Assembly (NCBI GenBank): GCA_903884655.1 | Contig: CAISFO010000009.1 | Location: forward strand, 1-64,000 | DNA from: an uncultured Holophagaceae bacterium | Lineage (GTDB): Bacteria; Acidobacteriota; Holophagae; Holophagales; Holophagaceae | DNA length: 64,000 bases | Direction: 5' to 3' | Shown here: positions 9,610-19,734 of the stretch, piece by piece | How the letters are laid out: each line of letters begins with the position of its first letter | How positions within the stretch are numbered: position 1 is the first letter of the stretch | Program-made: the position numbers and the translations under genes | The notes under the pieces: generated by a model | What the model was told of the DNA's origin: nothing | Seen by the model: the letters and a program-made list of their open reading frames with translations, nothing else | Databases searched by the model: none

Positions 9610-11334
9610 ATGGTTCCAACGCCGCATCGCGACAGCTACTACACCCTGACCAAGGCCCTGATTTCCATCGGCAGGAAAAACGGATTCCTGCTGGTAGACC
9701 AGCTCAATGACTTCCTTCCCAACACTGCCTCCAATCCCGTGGATCTGGAGATCATGCTGGGGCTGTTCGCACGTCTGGGTGTGGGCATCGGAGCCACGGA
9801 GGCCGAAGCTCAGGCCAACCGCGAGGCCATCGAACCGGAATTCGTGCTGGTGGAGGGCGGTGGCAAGGGCGACAAGGATCTCGAGGTCGAGATCGACAGC
9901 CCTGACAGCGACAAATTCAACGACCCGGTTCGCATGTACCTCAAGGAAATGGGCACGGTGCCCCTCCTCAAACGCGAAGACGAAGTCGAGATCGCCAAGC
10001 GCATCGAAGTCGGTGTGCGCAGCGTCATGCGCGCCCTGTCCCGGTCCCGGCTGGCCGCCAGCCTGCTCATCGACATCGGCCGCATGCTGAAGGAGAACCC
10101 CGGCAAGATCCGAGAGGTCGTGGGTCTGTCCGACGAAGTGGATGACGACGAGGATGCCGAGAGCACCTCGGCCACCCAGCACGTGCACCACCAGTTCGAG
10201 AAGCTGCTGGTCTACGATCAGGTCCTGCAGGATCTCCTGGAACTCAAGGTCAACGTCGATGCCGGCACCAAGACCCTGCCCAAGAAGCGCAAGCTCTGGC
10301 GGGAGATCCTCGTGGCCCGGGGCCGGCTGTCCCGCCAGATCCGCAAGCTGGGCCTCAACAGCCTGGCCGTCACCCGGCTCATCGACCGCATCACCCACCA
10401 GCACAGCCAGGTGATGGCCGGCGAGCGCAAGTGCCGCGAGCTGCGGGACCGGCTCAAGAACCCCGCCTTCGCCAAGCTGAAGGACAAGTACAAGGACGAG
10501 CTGACTCACATCGAGAAGACCCTGGCCGAGTTCTTCATCAAGTACGAGACCACCAGCGAGCAGTTCCACAAGGACTTCAACATGCTGAAGGGCGCCGAGA
10601 GCATCAGCCGGGCCGCCAAGGCCGAGCTCATCGAAGCCAACCTCCGCCTCGTGGTCAGCATCGCCAAGCGGTACACCAACCGCGGCCTGCAGTTCCTGGA
10701 TCTCATCCAGGAGGGCAACATCGGGCTCATGAAGGCCGTGGACAAGTTCGAATACAGCCGCGGCTTCAAGTTCTCCACCTACGCCACCTGGTGGATCCGG
10801 CAGGCCATCACCCGCGCCATCGCGGACCAGGCGCGCACCATCCGCATCCCCGTGCACATGATCGAGACCATCAACAAGCTCATCCGCACCCAGCGGGAGC
10901 TGGTGCAGAAACTGGGCCGGGAACCCTCCAGCGAGGAGATCGCCCATGCCATGGACATGCCCGTGGGCAAGGTCCGCAAGGTGATGAAGATCGCCCAGGA
11001 GCCCATCTCCCTGGAAACGCCCATCGGCGAGGAAGAGGATTCCCACCTTGGGGATTTCATCGAGGACAAGACCGTGGTCTCCCCCGTGGAGCAGGTCGTG
11101 CAGCAGCGCCTCAAGGAAACCGTCCGCAACGTCCTCAACACCCTCAGCGAGCGCGAAGAGCGCGTCCTCCGCATGCGCTTCGGCGTGGGCGACGACGGTT
11201 CCGAGCACACCCTTGAGGAAGTCGGCAGCGAGTTTGCCGTCACCCGCGAGCGCATCCGGCAGATCGAGTCGAAGGCGCTGCGTAAGATTCGCCATCCGCG
11301 CTACTCCAAAACGCTGAAAGCATTCCTCGGCTGA
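9610..11334 (+). CDS. rpoD: RNA polymerase primary sigma factor RpoD
   Basis: 574 residues. Region 1.1 is at the N-terminus, region 1.2 starts near [11 protein letters not shown], and a non-conserved insert follows. Region 2 ([11 protein letters not shown] through [13 protein letters not shown]) recognises the -10 element. Regions 3 and 4 end with the helix-turn-helix [12 protein letters not shown] that reads the -35 box. ATG 9610 follows GAGGTC; the frame is open further upstream into the dnaG end, but that part has no sigma character. An intrinsic terminator follows the gene. Confidence 0.95.
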   Translation: MVPTPHRDSYYTLTKALISIGRKNGFLLVDQLNDFLPNTASNPVDLEIMLGLFARLGVGIGATEAEAQANREAIEPEFVLVEGGGKGDKDLEVEIDSPDSDKFNDPVRMYLKEMGTVPLLKREDEVEIAKRIEVGVRSVMRALSRSRLAASLLIDIGRMLKENPGKIREVVGLSDEVDDDEDAESTSATQHVHHQFEKLLVYDQVLQDLLELKVNVDAGTKTLPKKRKLWREILVARGRLSRQIRKLGLNSLAVTRLIDRITHQHSQVMAGERKCRELRDRLKNPAFAKLKDKYKDELTHIEKTLAEFFIKYETTSEQFHKDFNMLKGAESISRAAKAELIEANLRLVVSIAKRYTNRGLQFLDLIQEGNIGLMKAVDKFEYSRGFKFSTYATWWIRQAITRAIADQARTIRIPVHMIETINKLIRTQRELVQKLGREPSSEEIAHAMDMPVGKVRKVMKIAQEPISLETPIGEEEDSHLGDFIEDKTVVSPVEQVVQQRLKETVRNVLNTLSEREERVLRMRFGVGDDGSEHTLEEVGSEFAVTRERIRQIESKALRKIRHPRYSKTLKAFLG

Positions 11335-11353
11335 ACCCGGTCCCTTCAAGGCG

Positions 11354-11383
11354 AAAAAGCCCCGCAATCGCGGGGCTTTTTCG
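11354..11383 (+). terminator. Intrinsic terminator after rpoD
   Basis: A perfect 12-bp stem, AAAAAGCCCCGC and GCGGGGCTTTTT, closes an AATC loop 19 bases after the rpoD stop. The stem ends in a T-run, so it is a classic Rho-independent terminator. It should insulate rpoD from the kinase gene that starts at 11413. Confidence 0.9.
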
Positions 11384-11412
11384 GTCATCCTGAACGCCTA
11401 GCTTCGGAGCTG

Positions 11413-12387
11413 ATGACAGTGCTTTCCAAGGACCAGACCCTGGGCAAATACCAGATCCTGGACCGCCTCGGTTCGGGCGGGTTTGGCGCCGTGTACCTGG
11501 CCATGGACACGTGGGTGAACCGCAAGGTGGCCCTGAAGGTGCCCCACCAGCAGCAGGAAGAAATCGTGGATCTGCTCAAGGAGCCGCGCATCATGGCGGG
11601 TCTGAAGCATCCGAACATCGTCGAGCTCATCACCGTGGAACGGAAGAACGGGATCTTCTTCATGGTGCTGGAGTACATCGAGGGCGAGGGCCTCGACCGC
11701 TACATCCGCCGGGAGCGCAGCCTCCCGCCCACCCGGGCCCTGGAGATCGGCCTGGACGTGTGCAGTGCCATCGCCTTCGCCCATGGGCACCAGATCCTGC
11801 ATCGGGATCTGCGGCCGGCCAACATCCTGGTGAACCGGGATGGCGTGGCCAAGGTCACGGATTTTGGCACCTCCCGCGTGCTGGAGATGCAGCATGTCCC
11901 CTATGCGCCCACCCGCATCGGGTCGCCACCCTACATGGCTCCGGAGCACTTCCGGGGCCGGGCGGTGTTCCAGTCGGATCTCTGGTCCCTGGGCATCACC
12001 CTCTACGAGATGCTCACGGGCACCGTGCCGTTCTACGATGCGGACCCGTTGAAGATCGCCCAGGCCTTCACCAGCCAGCCCATTGTGGCGCCCCACCTGC
12101 GGAATCCCATTGTCCCGAAAGCCTTCTCAGAGGTGGTGATGAAGGCCCTGGCGGTCAACCTGGGTGAGCGGTATCTCTCCGCCCAGGCCCTTCTGGAGGC
12201 CCTGCGTCGCCTGAAGGAGAATGTGGCCCGGGAGACTCGACCCCTTGGTACCGCCGTGCTGTCCAGTTCGAACTCCGGGCCCCATCCCACCCTGCGTGCG
12301 GCCACCCAATCGCGACTCTGCCGCTTCTGCTACCGGCAGTTGCCCCGAATGGCCCTGGTCTGCCCGAACTGCGGCGAGAAAAACTAG
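11413..12387 (+). CDS. Ser/Thr protein kinase with C-terminal zinc ribbon
   Basis: 324 residues. The bacterial Hanks-type kinase domain (about 12-270) shows the glycine loop LGSGGFGAVY, Lys42 in VALK, the catalytic HRD at 130-132, DFG at 150-152 and APE. The usual HRDLKP is HRDLRP here: Arg134 replaces the conserved lysine. Instead of a membrane segment it ends in a small four-cysteine ribbon (Cys303, Cys306, Cys317, Cys320), so it is cytoplasmic. It lies two bases before tamB, which implies one transcript. Its substrates are unknown. Confidence 0.88.
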   Translation: MTVLSKDQTLGKYQILDRLGSGGFGAVYLAMDTWVNRKVALKVPHQQQEEIVDLLKEPRIMAGLKHPNIVELITVERKNGIFFMVLEYIEGEGLDRYIRRERSLPPTRALEIGLDVCSAIAFAHGHQILHRDLRPANILVNRDGVAKVTDFGTSRVLEMQHVPYAPTRIGSPPYMAPEHFRGRAVFQSDLWSLGITLYEMLTGTVPFYDADPLKIAQAFTSQPIVAPHLRNPIVPKAFSEVVMKALAVNLGERYLSAQALLEALRRLKENVARETRPLGTAVLSSSNSGPHPTLRAATQSRLCRFCYRQLPRMALVCPNCGEKN

Positions 12388-12389
12388 CC

Positions 12390-15300
12390 ATGTGGCACCC
12401 CACCAAGGAAGCGGTTCGGCAGCTCTGGGGCCGAAGGTGGGTGCGTCGGATCTCCTACGGAGTCGTGGCCGGCGCCACCGCACTCACCCTGGGCCCATGG
12501 CTGCTCAATCGGCCGGCGGCCCTGCAGTGGGTGGCGCGACGGCTCGATCGGCTGGTGCGGGAGGAAACGGGACTGTCCCTTGCCATCGGGTACATGGAAT
12601 TCCACCCCACCCTGGGCACCCTGGTGCTGAAAGACGTCCGGCTGGGCGACGACCTGCTCACCATCCGCCGCATGGAGATCCAGGCCGATGTGTGGTCCTT
12701 CCTGGGACCGAACCAGCACCTGCACGCCATCCGGATCGAGCATCCGCAGGTGCGCCTGACGGAGGCTGGCCTGGCAGCGCTCCACCTCAAGAGCCATGCA
12801 CCCCGGACCGGCCCCCTGCCCCAGGTCCAGCTCGATCTCTTCAGCCTCACTGACGGAAACCTCCTGGTACCCGTCGCCATGCGGGGAATTCCGGAACTGC
12901 AGTATGCCTTCAGCATGAAGGCCACCGGGCTCGGACCCAACCATGTCCGGGTGGACCTGGCTGGTCCCCAGCTGACAGTGAAGGGTCCCGAGGGCCTCGA
13001 GAAGGGGAGATTCGACCTGAATGGGGAAGTCTCCGAGCAGGCCCTGGCCATCCGGGAAGGCTACCTCCGTCTGGGTGAGAGCCAGGTCCGCTTCAAGGGC
13101 GGTTACGAGGCCGCGAAAGGACCGGCCGCCGAACGATTGGAAGCCCAGCTCACTGGACTTCTGGATCTCGGACAGGCATCGCATTGGGGCGGCTCCACCG
13201 GCCGGCCGATCGGGGGCCGGGTGAATCTCAAGGGCTCCGTTCAAGGCTCCCTGACCCACCCGAACTGGACCCTGGCTGCGGATGGACAGGATCTGTCGCC
13301 TGGGATGAATGGATTCCTTCCAGGCGATCTGGACCTCAGGGCCACCGGGGGGCTGGATCACGGCAGATTGGATCGGCTGCAATGGAATTCGACCCAGGGC
13401 GAACTGGTGGCCCAAGGACATTGGTCTCGAAAGACACCCATCGAGTTCACGGTCCAAGGGCGCAACCTCGACCTGGACGCACTTGGGCGGGCGCTCCGGC
13501 TGCCGACCTTTCAAGATGCCCGTGGCACCATCCAGGCCCAGGTGAAGTCCATCCGTGCAAGAGATGCACTCGGTCGTCTGGATGGGTGGCAGGCTTCCCT
13601 GAAGGCCGGCTTCTCCCAGCATGGACACGATGCCGGCGGGCTCGATGCCAGTCTCGACAAGGGCCGGGCTGTGCTGGAGCGACTTCGCCTGGACCTCGAT
13701 TCTCTGAAGCTGGATGGCAGTGGATGGGCCAGCCTGGGTCCCCGGAGCCTGGTTCAGATGGAGGGTGAAGGCCGGATTCAGGTCGACGCGAGCCAGGTGG
13801 CCCAGGTCCTGAAGGCCTGGAAAGTGGTGAGCCTGGACATGGATGGACAGACCATTGGGGAGGCCAAGGTCCGCTGGAGCAGGAGTAATGGCCTTGTCCT
13901 GGACGGCAACCTCGAAGTGGATCGGCCCCGTTGGCATGGAGCCAGGGCTGATCATCTCCAGGCCAAAGTCGTTGAGATCCGAGGGAGCGACCTCCGCGTC
14001 AAGGATATTGTCCTCATCAAGGGCGAGGGCCGTGGCGGCGGTGATCTCTGGCTCACCTGGGCCCACACCGCCCCTGGACAGCCCCAGATGGACATGTGCT
14101 ACACAGCCTTCCGGCTGCCTGTGGCGGAAGGCCTGAAAGCCGCCGACCTGAAAGACTCCGTGGGTCATGACCTGCCCCTGGAGGGGACTGGCAGTGGCTG
14201 GGTCAGACTTGTGGGACCCTATGATCACCTGGTCATGACTGGAGCGGCACAAGCCGAATCAAGCGACGTTTACGGAATCACAGTTCCAGCGGTTTCCAGT
14301 GATTTTTGGATGGACCTGCCCTCCCTCCGGTTGAAGCTGTCCGATGTCCGGATTGGCGAACGTCTCGACCTGCTGGGCCGGGGCGATACCCCACCGGAGG
14401 GCGCCCTAGCCCTGACCGGGCAGGCCGACATGGATTTTGAACATAGAACCTGGTGGGTGGAGCTGGGAGGACGGCTGGACTCCCAGTTGATCGCCCTGCC
14501 GGGACCCCGGATCCAGGCTCAAGTGGAGGCTCGCCTGCTGGGTCCCATCACCTCCCCCTTCGGGGGTCTCGATCTGCCAGGCGGACGGATCCAGTTCACC
14601 CGCGGCCGCATATTCTTCAGTGACCGGAGTGTCGAAGGGATCGAAGGAGCGGCCAGCCTGGACCGTGGCCACCTGGATGGACACCTCGGCATGACGAACC
14701 TCAAGACGCCGTTGGTCGAATTCCAGGTCCGGCAGGAAGGGCTGGACCTGGCCGGGAACCTGCAATTGAACATATCCCCCGAAAGTGCCCACACGGACCT
14801 TTTGGCCCGGGGTCTGACCGATGACCTTCTGGAGGACCTGCGCCTGTCTGCCACCGTCCAGGGACGCTGGAGGAAGGGCCGGGACCTGGTCTGGAAAGGC
14901 TCTCTCGATCAACTGGCCGCCGAGTTCGGAGCCTTTGAACTGCATCAGGCCGGACCGTCCTCTCTCCAGGGCAATGCCCGCGGCATGGCCGTGGACATGG
15001 CTCTGGAGGGGGGTGGCCGGGGAGCTCAAGGGGCGAACACACCTCAAGCGGCTCACATCCGGTTGTCGGGCCAGGTTCCCTTCCTTGGGGCGGAAGCCAT
15101 GGCCATCCGGGCCCAGGGCACCGCTGACCTGGCCCACATGAAGTCCATCCTGGACCGCGTCATGGAAGTGGATGACTACAGCATGCTTTCAGGCCTCAGC
15201 GTCCAGGGCACGAGCCGGTTCGATATCCTGGCCCACGGCACCTACCTGGACCCCCTGTTGGATGGAAAGCTCTCTCTGGAAAAAGGCCAGATGAGCCTCC

Positions 15301-16484
15301 GGGGCTACCAGGGTGCGGAAGACATCCAGGCCGAAGTGGTGCTGAAGGACCGGACCCTGACGGTTTCTGAAGACCATCCGGTGCAGGGCACCTTGGCGCA
15401 CGGTGAGCTCAAAGCCAGTGGCGCCATGTCCTGGCGACTGGGGGGAATCGATCGCTATGCCATCCAGGCCTCGCTGGCGAACTTCCAGTTGAGGGATGTC
15501 CCGGAAGGTCTGGACCTCCAGGGCAGCCTCCAAGCCACCCTCAATGGCACCGAGGAAGGCGGCGTGCTGAAGGGGAGGCTTCACGCAGACCGCCTGAACT
15601 ACCAGACCGAAGTGAAACTGGCGGACCTGATCCTGCGCAACGCCCTCAACGAAAGCGGGGGGCTGTCGGGTCTGGACCTGGACGATCCTCTGGAAAGGAT
15701 CCGTCTGGATCTGGACCTGGATCTCCGCACCCCCTGGCGTTTCGATACCAACCTGCTGAAGCTGGAGGGCCGCACGGACGGTCCCTTCCAGGTGCTGGGC
15801 ACACTCGCCCACCCCATTCCCAAGGGCACCATGCTCTTTCAGCCCGGAGGCCGGGTCACGAACATCTTCCCGGCGGGGGACATGGTGGTGGAGGCCGGAA
15901 CCCTCACCTTCTCCGAATCCCGGCCCCTGGATCCTTTAATCAATCTCAGGGGCAACATCAGTTCCATCCCCGGCTATACGGTGAATCTCGACATCCGTGG
16001 CACCCTCAGCAACCTGAACATCGTGCCCAGTTCCACGCCCAGCCTGCGCCAGGATGAGATCGTGGCCATCCTGATCAATCCGGGCAACGTGGCCAACGTG
16101 GGCACCGCCGGGGCCTCCTCGGGTGCAACCCAGGGAGCCATTACCCAGGGGATCGCGAGCGCCAGCTACGGCCTCATCTCCACCCTTGCCTTCGCGCCCT
16201 TCCAGGATCAGCTGCGGCGCACCCTGGGGCTGGACCGGGTGAACGTGGCGGTGCGCTCCACGACCCTTGGCAACACGGAAACCGAGGTCACCCTTGGGAA
16301 GAACCTCAACCTGCTGGGACCCCAGAGTGCATTCGTCATCTCGCACAAGAAGAGCAGCGAACTGAGCATCACCTCTGGACAGATGGAGTGGCGCTTCGGC
16401 AACCTCATCCTCCAGTTCGGCGAGACCAAGGGCACCAGCACCGGCCTGTCAGGGGAGATCCGCTACACCTGGACCATGGACTAG
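12390..16484 (+). CDS. tamB: TamB-like translocation and assembly module protein
   Basis: 1364 residues: one N-terminal membrane anchor (about 20-40), a very long beta-rich AsmA/TamB-like body, and a C-terminal TamB (DUF490) domain from about 1100 to the end (for example VTLGKNLNLLG, DRVNVAVRSTT). TamB proteins span the periplasm and are implicated in phospholipid transport and outer-membrane protein insertion. No BamA/TamA partner is next to it here. The final TAG lies inside the CTAG target site of the MITE-like element that follows, so the insertion left the protein intact. Confidence 0.9.
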   Translation: MWHPTKEAVRQLWGRRWVRRISYGVVAGATALTLGPWLLNRPAALQWVARRLDRLVREETGLSLAIGYMEFHPTLGTLVLKDVRLGDDLLTIRRMEIQADVWSFLGPNQHLHAIRIEHPQVRLTEAGLAALHLKSHAPRTGPLPQVQLDLFSLTDGNLLVPVAMRGIPELQYAFSMKATGLGPNHVRVDLAGPQLTVKGPEGLEKGRFDLNGEVSEQALAIREGYLRLGESQVRFKGGYEAAKGPAAERLEAQLTGLLDLGQASHWGGSTGRPIGGRVNLKGSVQGSLTHPNWTLAADGQDLSPGMNGFLPGDLDLRATGGLDHGRLDRLQWNSTQGELVAQGHWSRKTPIEFTVQGRNLDLDALGRALRLPTFQDARGTIQAQVKSIRARDALGRLDGWQASLKAGFSQHGHDAGGLDASLDKGRAVLERLRLDLDSLKLDGSGWASLGPRSLVQMEGEGRIQVDASQVAQVLKAWKVVSLDMDGQTIGEAKVRWSRSNGLVLDGNLEVDRPRWHGARADHLQAKVVEIRGSDLRVKDIVLIKGEGRGGGDLWLTWAHTAPGQPQMDMCYTAFRLPVAEGLKAADLKDSVGHDLPLEGTGSGWVRLVGPYDHLVMTGAAQAESSDVYGITVPAVSSDFWMDLPSLRLKLSDVRIGERLDLLGRGDTPPEGALALTGQADMDFEHRTWWVELGGRLDSQLIALPGPRIQAQVEARLLGPITSPFGGLDLPGGRIQFTRGRIFFSDRSVEGIEGAASLDRGHLDGHLGMTNLKTPLVEFQVRQEGLDLAGNLQLNISPESAHTDLLARGLTDDLLEDLRLSATVQGRWRKGRDLVWKGSLDQLAAEFGAFELHQAGPSSLQGNARGMAVDMALEGGGRGAQGANTPQAAHIRLSGQVPFLGAEAMAIRAQGTADLAHMKSILDRVMEVDDYSMLSGLSVQGTSRFDILAHGTYLDPLLDGKLSLEKGQMSLRGYQGAEDIQAEVVLKDRTLTVSEDHPVQGTLAHGELKASGAMSWRLGGIDRYAIQASLANFQLRDVPEGLDLQGSLQATLNGTEEGGVLKGRLHADRLNYQTEVKLADLILRNALNESGGLSGLDLDDPLERIRLDLDLDLRTPWRFDTNLLKLEGRTDGPFQVLGTLAHPIPKGTMLFQPGGRVTNIFPAGDMVVEAGTLTFSESRPLDPLINLRGNISSIPGYTVNLDIRGTLSNLNIVPSSTPSLRQDEIVAILINPGNVANVGTAGASSGATQGAITQGIASASYGLISTLAFAPFQDQLRRTLGLDRVNVAVRSTTLGNTETEVTLGKNLNLLGPQSAFVISHKKSSELSITSGQMEWRFGNLILQFGETKGTSTGLSGEIRYTWTMD

Positions 16485-16751
16485 GGTCTATTTTCAGAGT
16501 GGGGTGCGGCCGCGCAAGGGGCGCCGCCCAAGCGAGACAAGGAAAGCGACGATGGCAATAGCGGTACTATTGACGAGGAGCTTGACGCAGTATCGCGCCG
16601 GGCGCCGCCCCTTGCCCTCCGGGACGGGGCCAGCCGCGCGCCCAGCTGCGTTAGCGGCCTTGAACGATGCACCACATCGCCCTGCGGCCACTGCCTTGCT
16701 GGATCACGCGGCTGGACCCGTCGCGGCTCACATCCACTTTGAAAACAGACC
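16485..16751. mobile_element. MITE-like non-autonomous transposable element
   Basis: A 267-bp non-coding segment with 18-bp terminal inverted repeats: GGTCTATTTTCAGAGTGG at 16485-16502 and its inverted copy at 16734-16751, 2 mismatches. It is flanked on both sides by CTAG (16481-16484 and 16752-16755), the expected target duplication. A second inverted pair lies inside (16515-16529 with 16600-16614, one mismatch), and a small CAATAG/CTATTG hairpin lies at 16556-16572. No transposase is encoded. It separates tamB from moaD, which without it would be about 24 bases apart. Confidence 0.8.
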
Positions 16752-16775
16752 CTAGGCTGTGGGAAGGAGGCCCGC

Positions 16776-16997
16776 ATGATCATGGTGAAATGCTTCGCCC
16801 GGTATCGTGCCCTGCTGGGGTTCAGCGAGGTGTCCTTGCCGGTGGCGCCAACTCTGGCCGACCTGCTGACCGATGCCCGGTTCGCCGCTCTGCCCAAGGA
16901 TGCCCTGCTGGCCGTGAACCAGTGCTTCACGGATCGCTCCGCGCCCCTGGTGGATGGCGACGAGGTGGCCCTCATGCCGCCGGTGTCGGGCGGCTGA
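16776..16997 (+). CDS. moaD: MoaD/ThiS-family sulfur carrier protein
   Basis: 73 residues with the ubiquitin-like beta-grasp pattern and the C-terminal Gly-Gly (PPVSGG), which is adenylated and thiocarboxylated in this family. The size and the VDGDEVALMPPVSGG ending fit the small subunit of molybdopterin synthase. RBS AAGGAGG precedes the ATG by 5 bases. No other molybdenum cofactor gene is adjacent, so assignment to MoaD rather than another carrier rests on sequence alone. The MITE lies immediately upstream and may have cut it off from tamB transcription. Confidence 0.82.
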   Translation: MIMVKCFARYRALLGFSEVSLPVAPTLADLLTDARFAALPKDALLAVNQCFTDRSAPLVDGDEVALMPPVSGG

Positions 16998-17024
16998 ATC
17001 CACCCAGAACGGGTGATCGCGGGA

Positions 17025-18635
17025 CTAACCTTCGCGGCGGATCTCCTGCACTTCACCGCCGCTCAGGCGTAAAAGGGCCTGGAAGGCAGGTTCCCGGCGA
17101 AGACGGTCCTCCGGACGCTCAGCTTTCCCCGGCTCCTCTTCATCGAAAAGGATGTCCAAGGCCTCCAGGCCGGGGAGCACTCCGGCCAGGGCGGCCAGCA
17201 AGTGGGGACTGGCCTTCTCGTGCTCGAAATCCTGCAGAGTCTGGCGCACGTTGGCCGGGAACCGGAAGCGCAGCACCGGTGCTTCCCAGCGCAGTTCCGA
17301 GGCCATCTGGGGCGCTGTGGCCAGCGCTCGCAGACCGGGCACCTGGCGCAGGGCTTCGCTGCATGCTGCGCGCAGCTTCGCGGGCGAATCCGGCACGAAA
17401 TATGGCGCCGGAGCCGCGGGGCGGGCGGGTGCAGGAGGAGGCGCTGCGGGCGCCGGCCGGCGAGGCCCCTCAGGCGCCGGCGCGGCCTGGGGGGCCCTCA
17501 GAGGGTTTGGCAGGCTCGGCGGAGGCCCTGGCGGCGGAATCGGTGGTCTTGGTGCGCTCCCCCCCGATACCAGGGCATCCAGGGGCGCCAGATGGGGCAG
17601 CTGAGAGGCGGTGATGAGGGCCAGTTCCACCACCACCCGGGGCAGGCTGCTGTCCCGCAGGTCCCGTTCGCGACTCAGCAGCAGGTTGAGCATCCGGGCC
17701 CAGCGGAGCAGCTCCTGGGGACCCCGGGCGGCCCGGGCCTCCTGTTCAAGGCGATCCCGGAAGGCCAGCACCAGCTCCCGCCAGAAGGTGGCCCAGTCAG
17801 CACCCTGCTCGGCCAGCTCCCGGCAGGATTCCACCAGGGCCGCCGTGTCCCCGATGGCCAGGGAGGACATGACCCCCTGCACCAGGTGGGCGCTGACGAT
17901 GCCCAGCTGCTCGCGGACGGCCTCTTCGTAGACCTTCCCGTCACCGGCGGCGATGACGCGATCGAGGATGGTGAGGGCATCGCGCATGGAGCCCTGCCCG
18001 GCCTCGGCCACGAGCCGCAGGCTGCCGCCCTCGGCTTCGACCCCCTCCTGCTCGCAGACATGCCTGAGGCGGCCTTCGATGAGCCCCACGGGGATCAGCC
18101 GGAAGGGAAAGATCTGCACCCGGCTCTTGATGGTGTCGGGGACATCCTGCAGCTCGGTGGTGGCCAGCACGAAGATCGCGTGGGGCGGCGGCTCCTCGAT
18201 GACCTTCAGCAGCGCGTTGAAGGCCTCGGTGCTGAGCATGTGCACTTCATCGATGATGTAGATCCGGTAGCGGCAGAAGGCAGGCCGGGTCTGCACCTGC
18301 TCCCGCAGGGCCCGGGCGTCGGCCACGGAAGCGCGGCTCGCCGCGTCGATCTCGACGATGTCCAGGCTGCTATCCGGCTGCTCCGCGGCCCGGCAGGGAT
18401 CACAGACGCCACAAGGAGTGGCGGTGGGGCCCTCGGCGCAGTTCAGTGCCCGGGCCAGGATGCGGGCGGTGCTGGTCTTGCCCGTGCCGCGCACGCCAGC
18501 AAATAGGTAGGCCTGGTGAATCTTCCCGCTTTCCTTGGCCCGTTTGAGGGCATTGGCCAGGGCCTTGACGCTCCCCTCTTGCCCCACGAGGTCGGACAGC
18601 AGGCGGGGGCGGTACTTGAGGGCGAGGGTCGTCAT
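17025..18635 (-). CDS. dnaX: DNA polymerase III subunit gamma/tau
   Basis: The clamp-loader ATPase, 536 residues from ATG 18635 (an upstream ATG at 18674 would add 13 non-conserved residues). Walker A GVRGTGKTS is at 47-55, the zinc-binding cysteines are Cys66, Cys75, Cys78 and Cys81, and the DEVHML and sensor motifs follow. A Pro/Ala-rich linker at about 370-420 leads into a shortened tau-like C-terminus. No obvious A-rich slippery site for a programmed frameshift was seen. It is convergent with moaD, 27 bases apart. Confidence 0.94.
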   Translation of the reverse strand: MTTLALKYRPRLLSDLVGQEGSVKALANALKRAKESGKIHQAYLFAGVRGTGKTSTARILARALNCAEGPTATPCGVCDPCRAAEQPDSSLDIVEIDAASRASVADARALREQVQTRPAFCRYRIYIIDEVHMLSTEAFNALLKVIEEPPPHAIFVLATTELQDVPDTIKSRVQIFPFRLIPVGLIEGRLRHVCEQEGVEAEGGSLRLVAEAGQGSMRDALTILDRVIAAGDGKVYEEAVREQLGIVSAHLVQGVMSSLAIGDTAALVESCRELAEQGADWATFWRELVLAFRDRLEQEARAARGPQELLRWARMLNLLLSRERDLRDSSLPRVVVELALITASQLPHLAPLDALVSGGSAPRPPIPPPGPPPSLPNPLRAPQAAPAPEGPRRPAPAAPPPAPARPAAPAPYFVPDSPAKLRAACSEALRQVPGLRALATAPQMASELRWEAPVLRFRFPANVRQTLQDFEHEKASPHLLAALAGVLPGLEALDILFDEEEPGKAERPEDRLRREPAFQALLRLSGGEVQEIRREG

Positions 18636-18813
18636 GGAAGTTTCAGTCTCCCACAAGGCAGGCAGCCGCGTCATTCCGACTTGCCTTCAGGAATCGAGGT
18701 AGAGGGAACACGAAGGCAGCAGTGATACTTCCTCGACTTCGGTGTTTCTCCATAAAAATACCTTGGCCAGTGATTTTCAGCGAGTGCGGTGATTGGGGCG
18801 AGGCAGGTTCCAG

Positions 18814-19704
18814 CTAGCCCACCCGATCAAACAGACCTGGCTGGATGACGACGGCAGGAGTGTGCGCTGACGCGGTCTCCACCCTGGCTTCGCGCTTGCG
18901 TTTCCTCGGCGGGAAGGCCTCCTGGAAGGCGGCCCGGATGCCCTCCTTGTAGTTGGTGTCCAGCACCTTCAACCAGCCGTGGTCTGCCAGAATTCTGTAG
19001 AAGGGATCCTGCTTCAGCAGGCGGAGCCCGCCCACCCATGCGTTCGCCGCACCGCTGGCCTTGGCCCGCCGGGCGAAGGCCTGGGCATCGTGCACCGCGA
19101 GGAGGGGTGCCACCCCGATGGTGACCTGGATGCCGGCCGCCGCCAGGCGTTCCGCGGCGGCCCAGCGGCTGGGGATCGGCGGGGCGTGGGGTTCCACCAT
19201 TTGGCGAACAGTGTCGTCGTCGGTGGGGATGGAAAGGCCCACCGAGAGCCGGTCGCCGAAGGCTTTCAGGAGGTCCAGATCCTGGAGCACCAGGGGCGAG
19301 CGAGTGTGGACGATCACCTCGGTGGTGGGGCAGAGCAGCAGGACTTCCAGGCAGCGGCGGCTCAGGCGATACTGCCGCTCCAGGGGCTGGTAGGGATCCG
19401 TGGCCGAGGCCATGAAGACCCGCGCCTGGTGGAGCTTGTAGCGCTGGGACCAGAGCAGCTCCGGCGCATTCAGCTTGGGAGCCACCCAGCCGCCCCAGTC
19501 CTCGGGTTTGTGCAGGGCGTTGGGGTACTCGCGGACGTAGCAGTAGCGGCAGCCATGGCCGCAGCCGCGATAGGGGCTGAGGGCGAACCCGAAACCGTAC
19601 CGCTCGTCCTTCTGGGGGCGGAGGATGCTGCGGGCCTCCTCCGGTTCCACGAACAGGTCCTTGAAGAGAGGCGGCGTATCCGATGGCAGCGGCAGTGGGT
19701 GCAT
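18814..19704 (-). CDS. Radical SAM protein, spore-photoproduct-lyase-like family
   Basis: 296 residues. The radical SAM cluster motif is C-x3-C-x2-C (Cys48, Cys52, Cys55 in CGHGCRYC), which binds the [4Fe-4S] cluster that cleaves S-adenosylmethionine. The surrounding LSPYRGCGHGC pattern is typical of the large uncharacterised Rv2578c/SplB-like group. The substrate is unknown. It is read in the same direction as dnaX, whose promoter must lie in the 178-base gap between them. Confidence 0.82.
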   Translation of the reverse strand: MHPLPLPSDTPPLFKDLFVEPEEARSILRPQKDERYGFGFALSPYRGCGHGCRYCYVREYPNALHKPEDWGGWVAPKLNAPELLWSQRYKLHQARVFMASATDPYQPLERQYRLSRRCLEVLLLCPTTEVIVHTRSPLVLQDLDLLKAFGDRLSVGLSIPTDDDTVRQMVEPHAPPIPSRWAAAERLAAAGIQVTIGVAPLLAVHDAQAFARRAKASGAANAWVGGLRLLKQDPFYRILADHGWLKVLDTNYKEGIRAAFQEAFPPRKRKREARVETASAHTPAVVIQPGLFDRVG

Positions 19705-19734
19705 GTCATCAGTGTTCGCTTTTTATTCGTCTCG

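Noticed and set aside
16504..16755. Small open frames inside the inverted-repeat element
   Set aside because: They cross the terminal repeat, have no RBS or similarity to transposases, and are best explained as non-coding MITE sequence.
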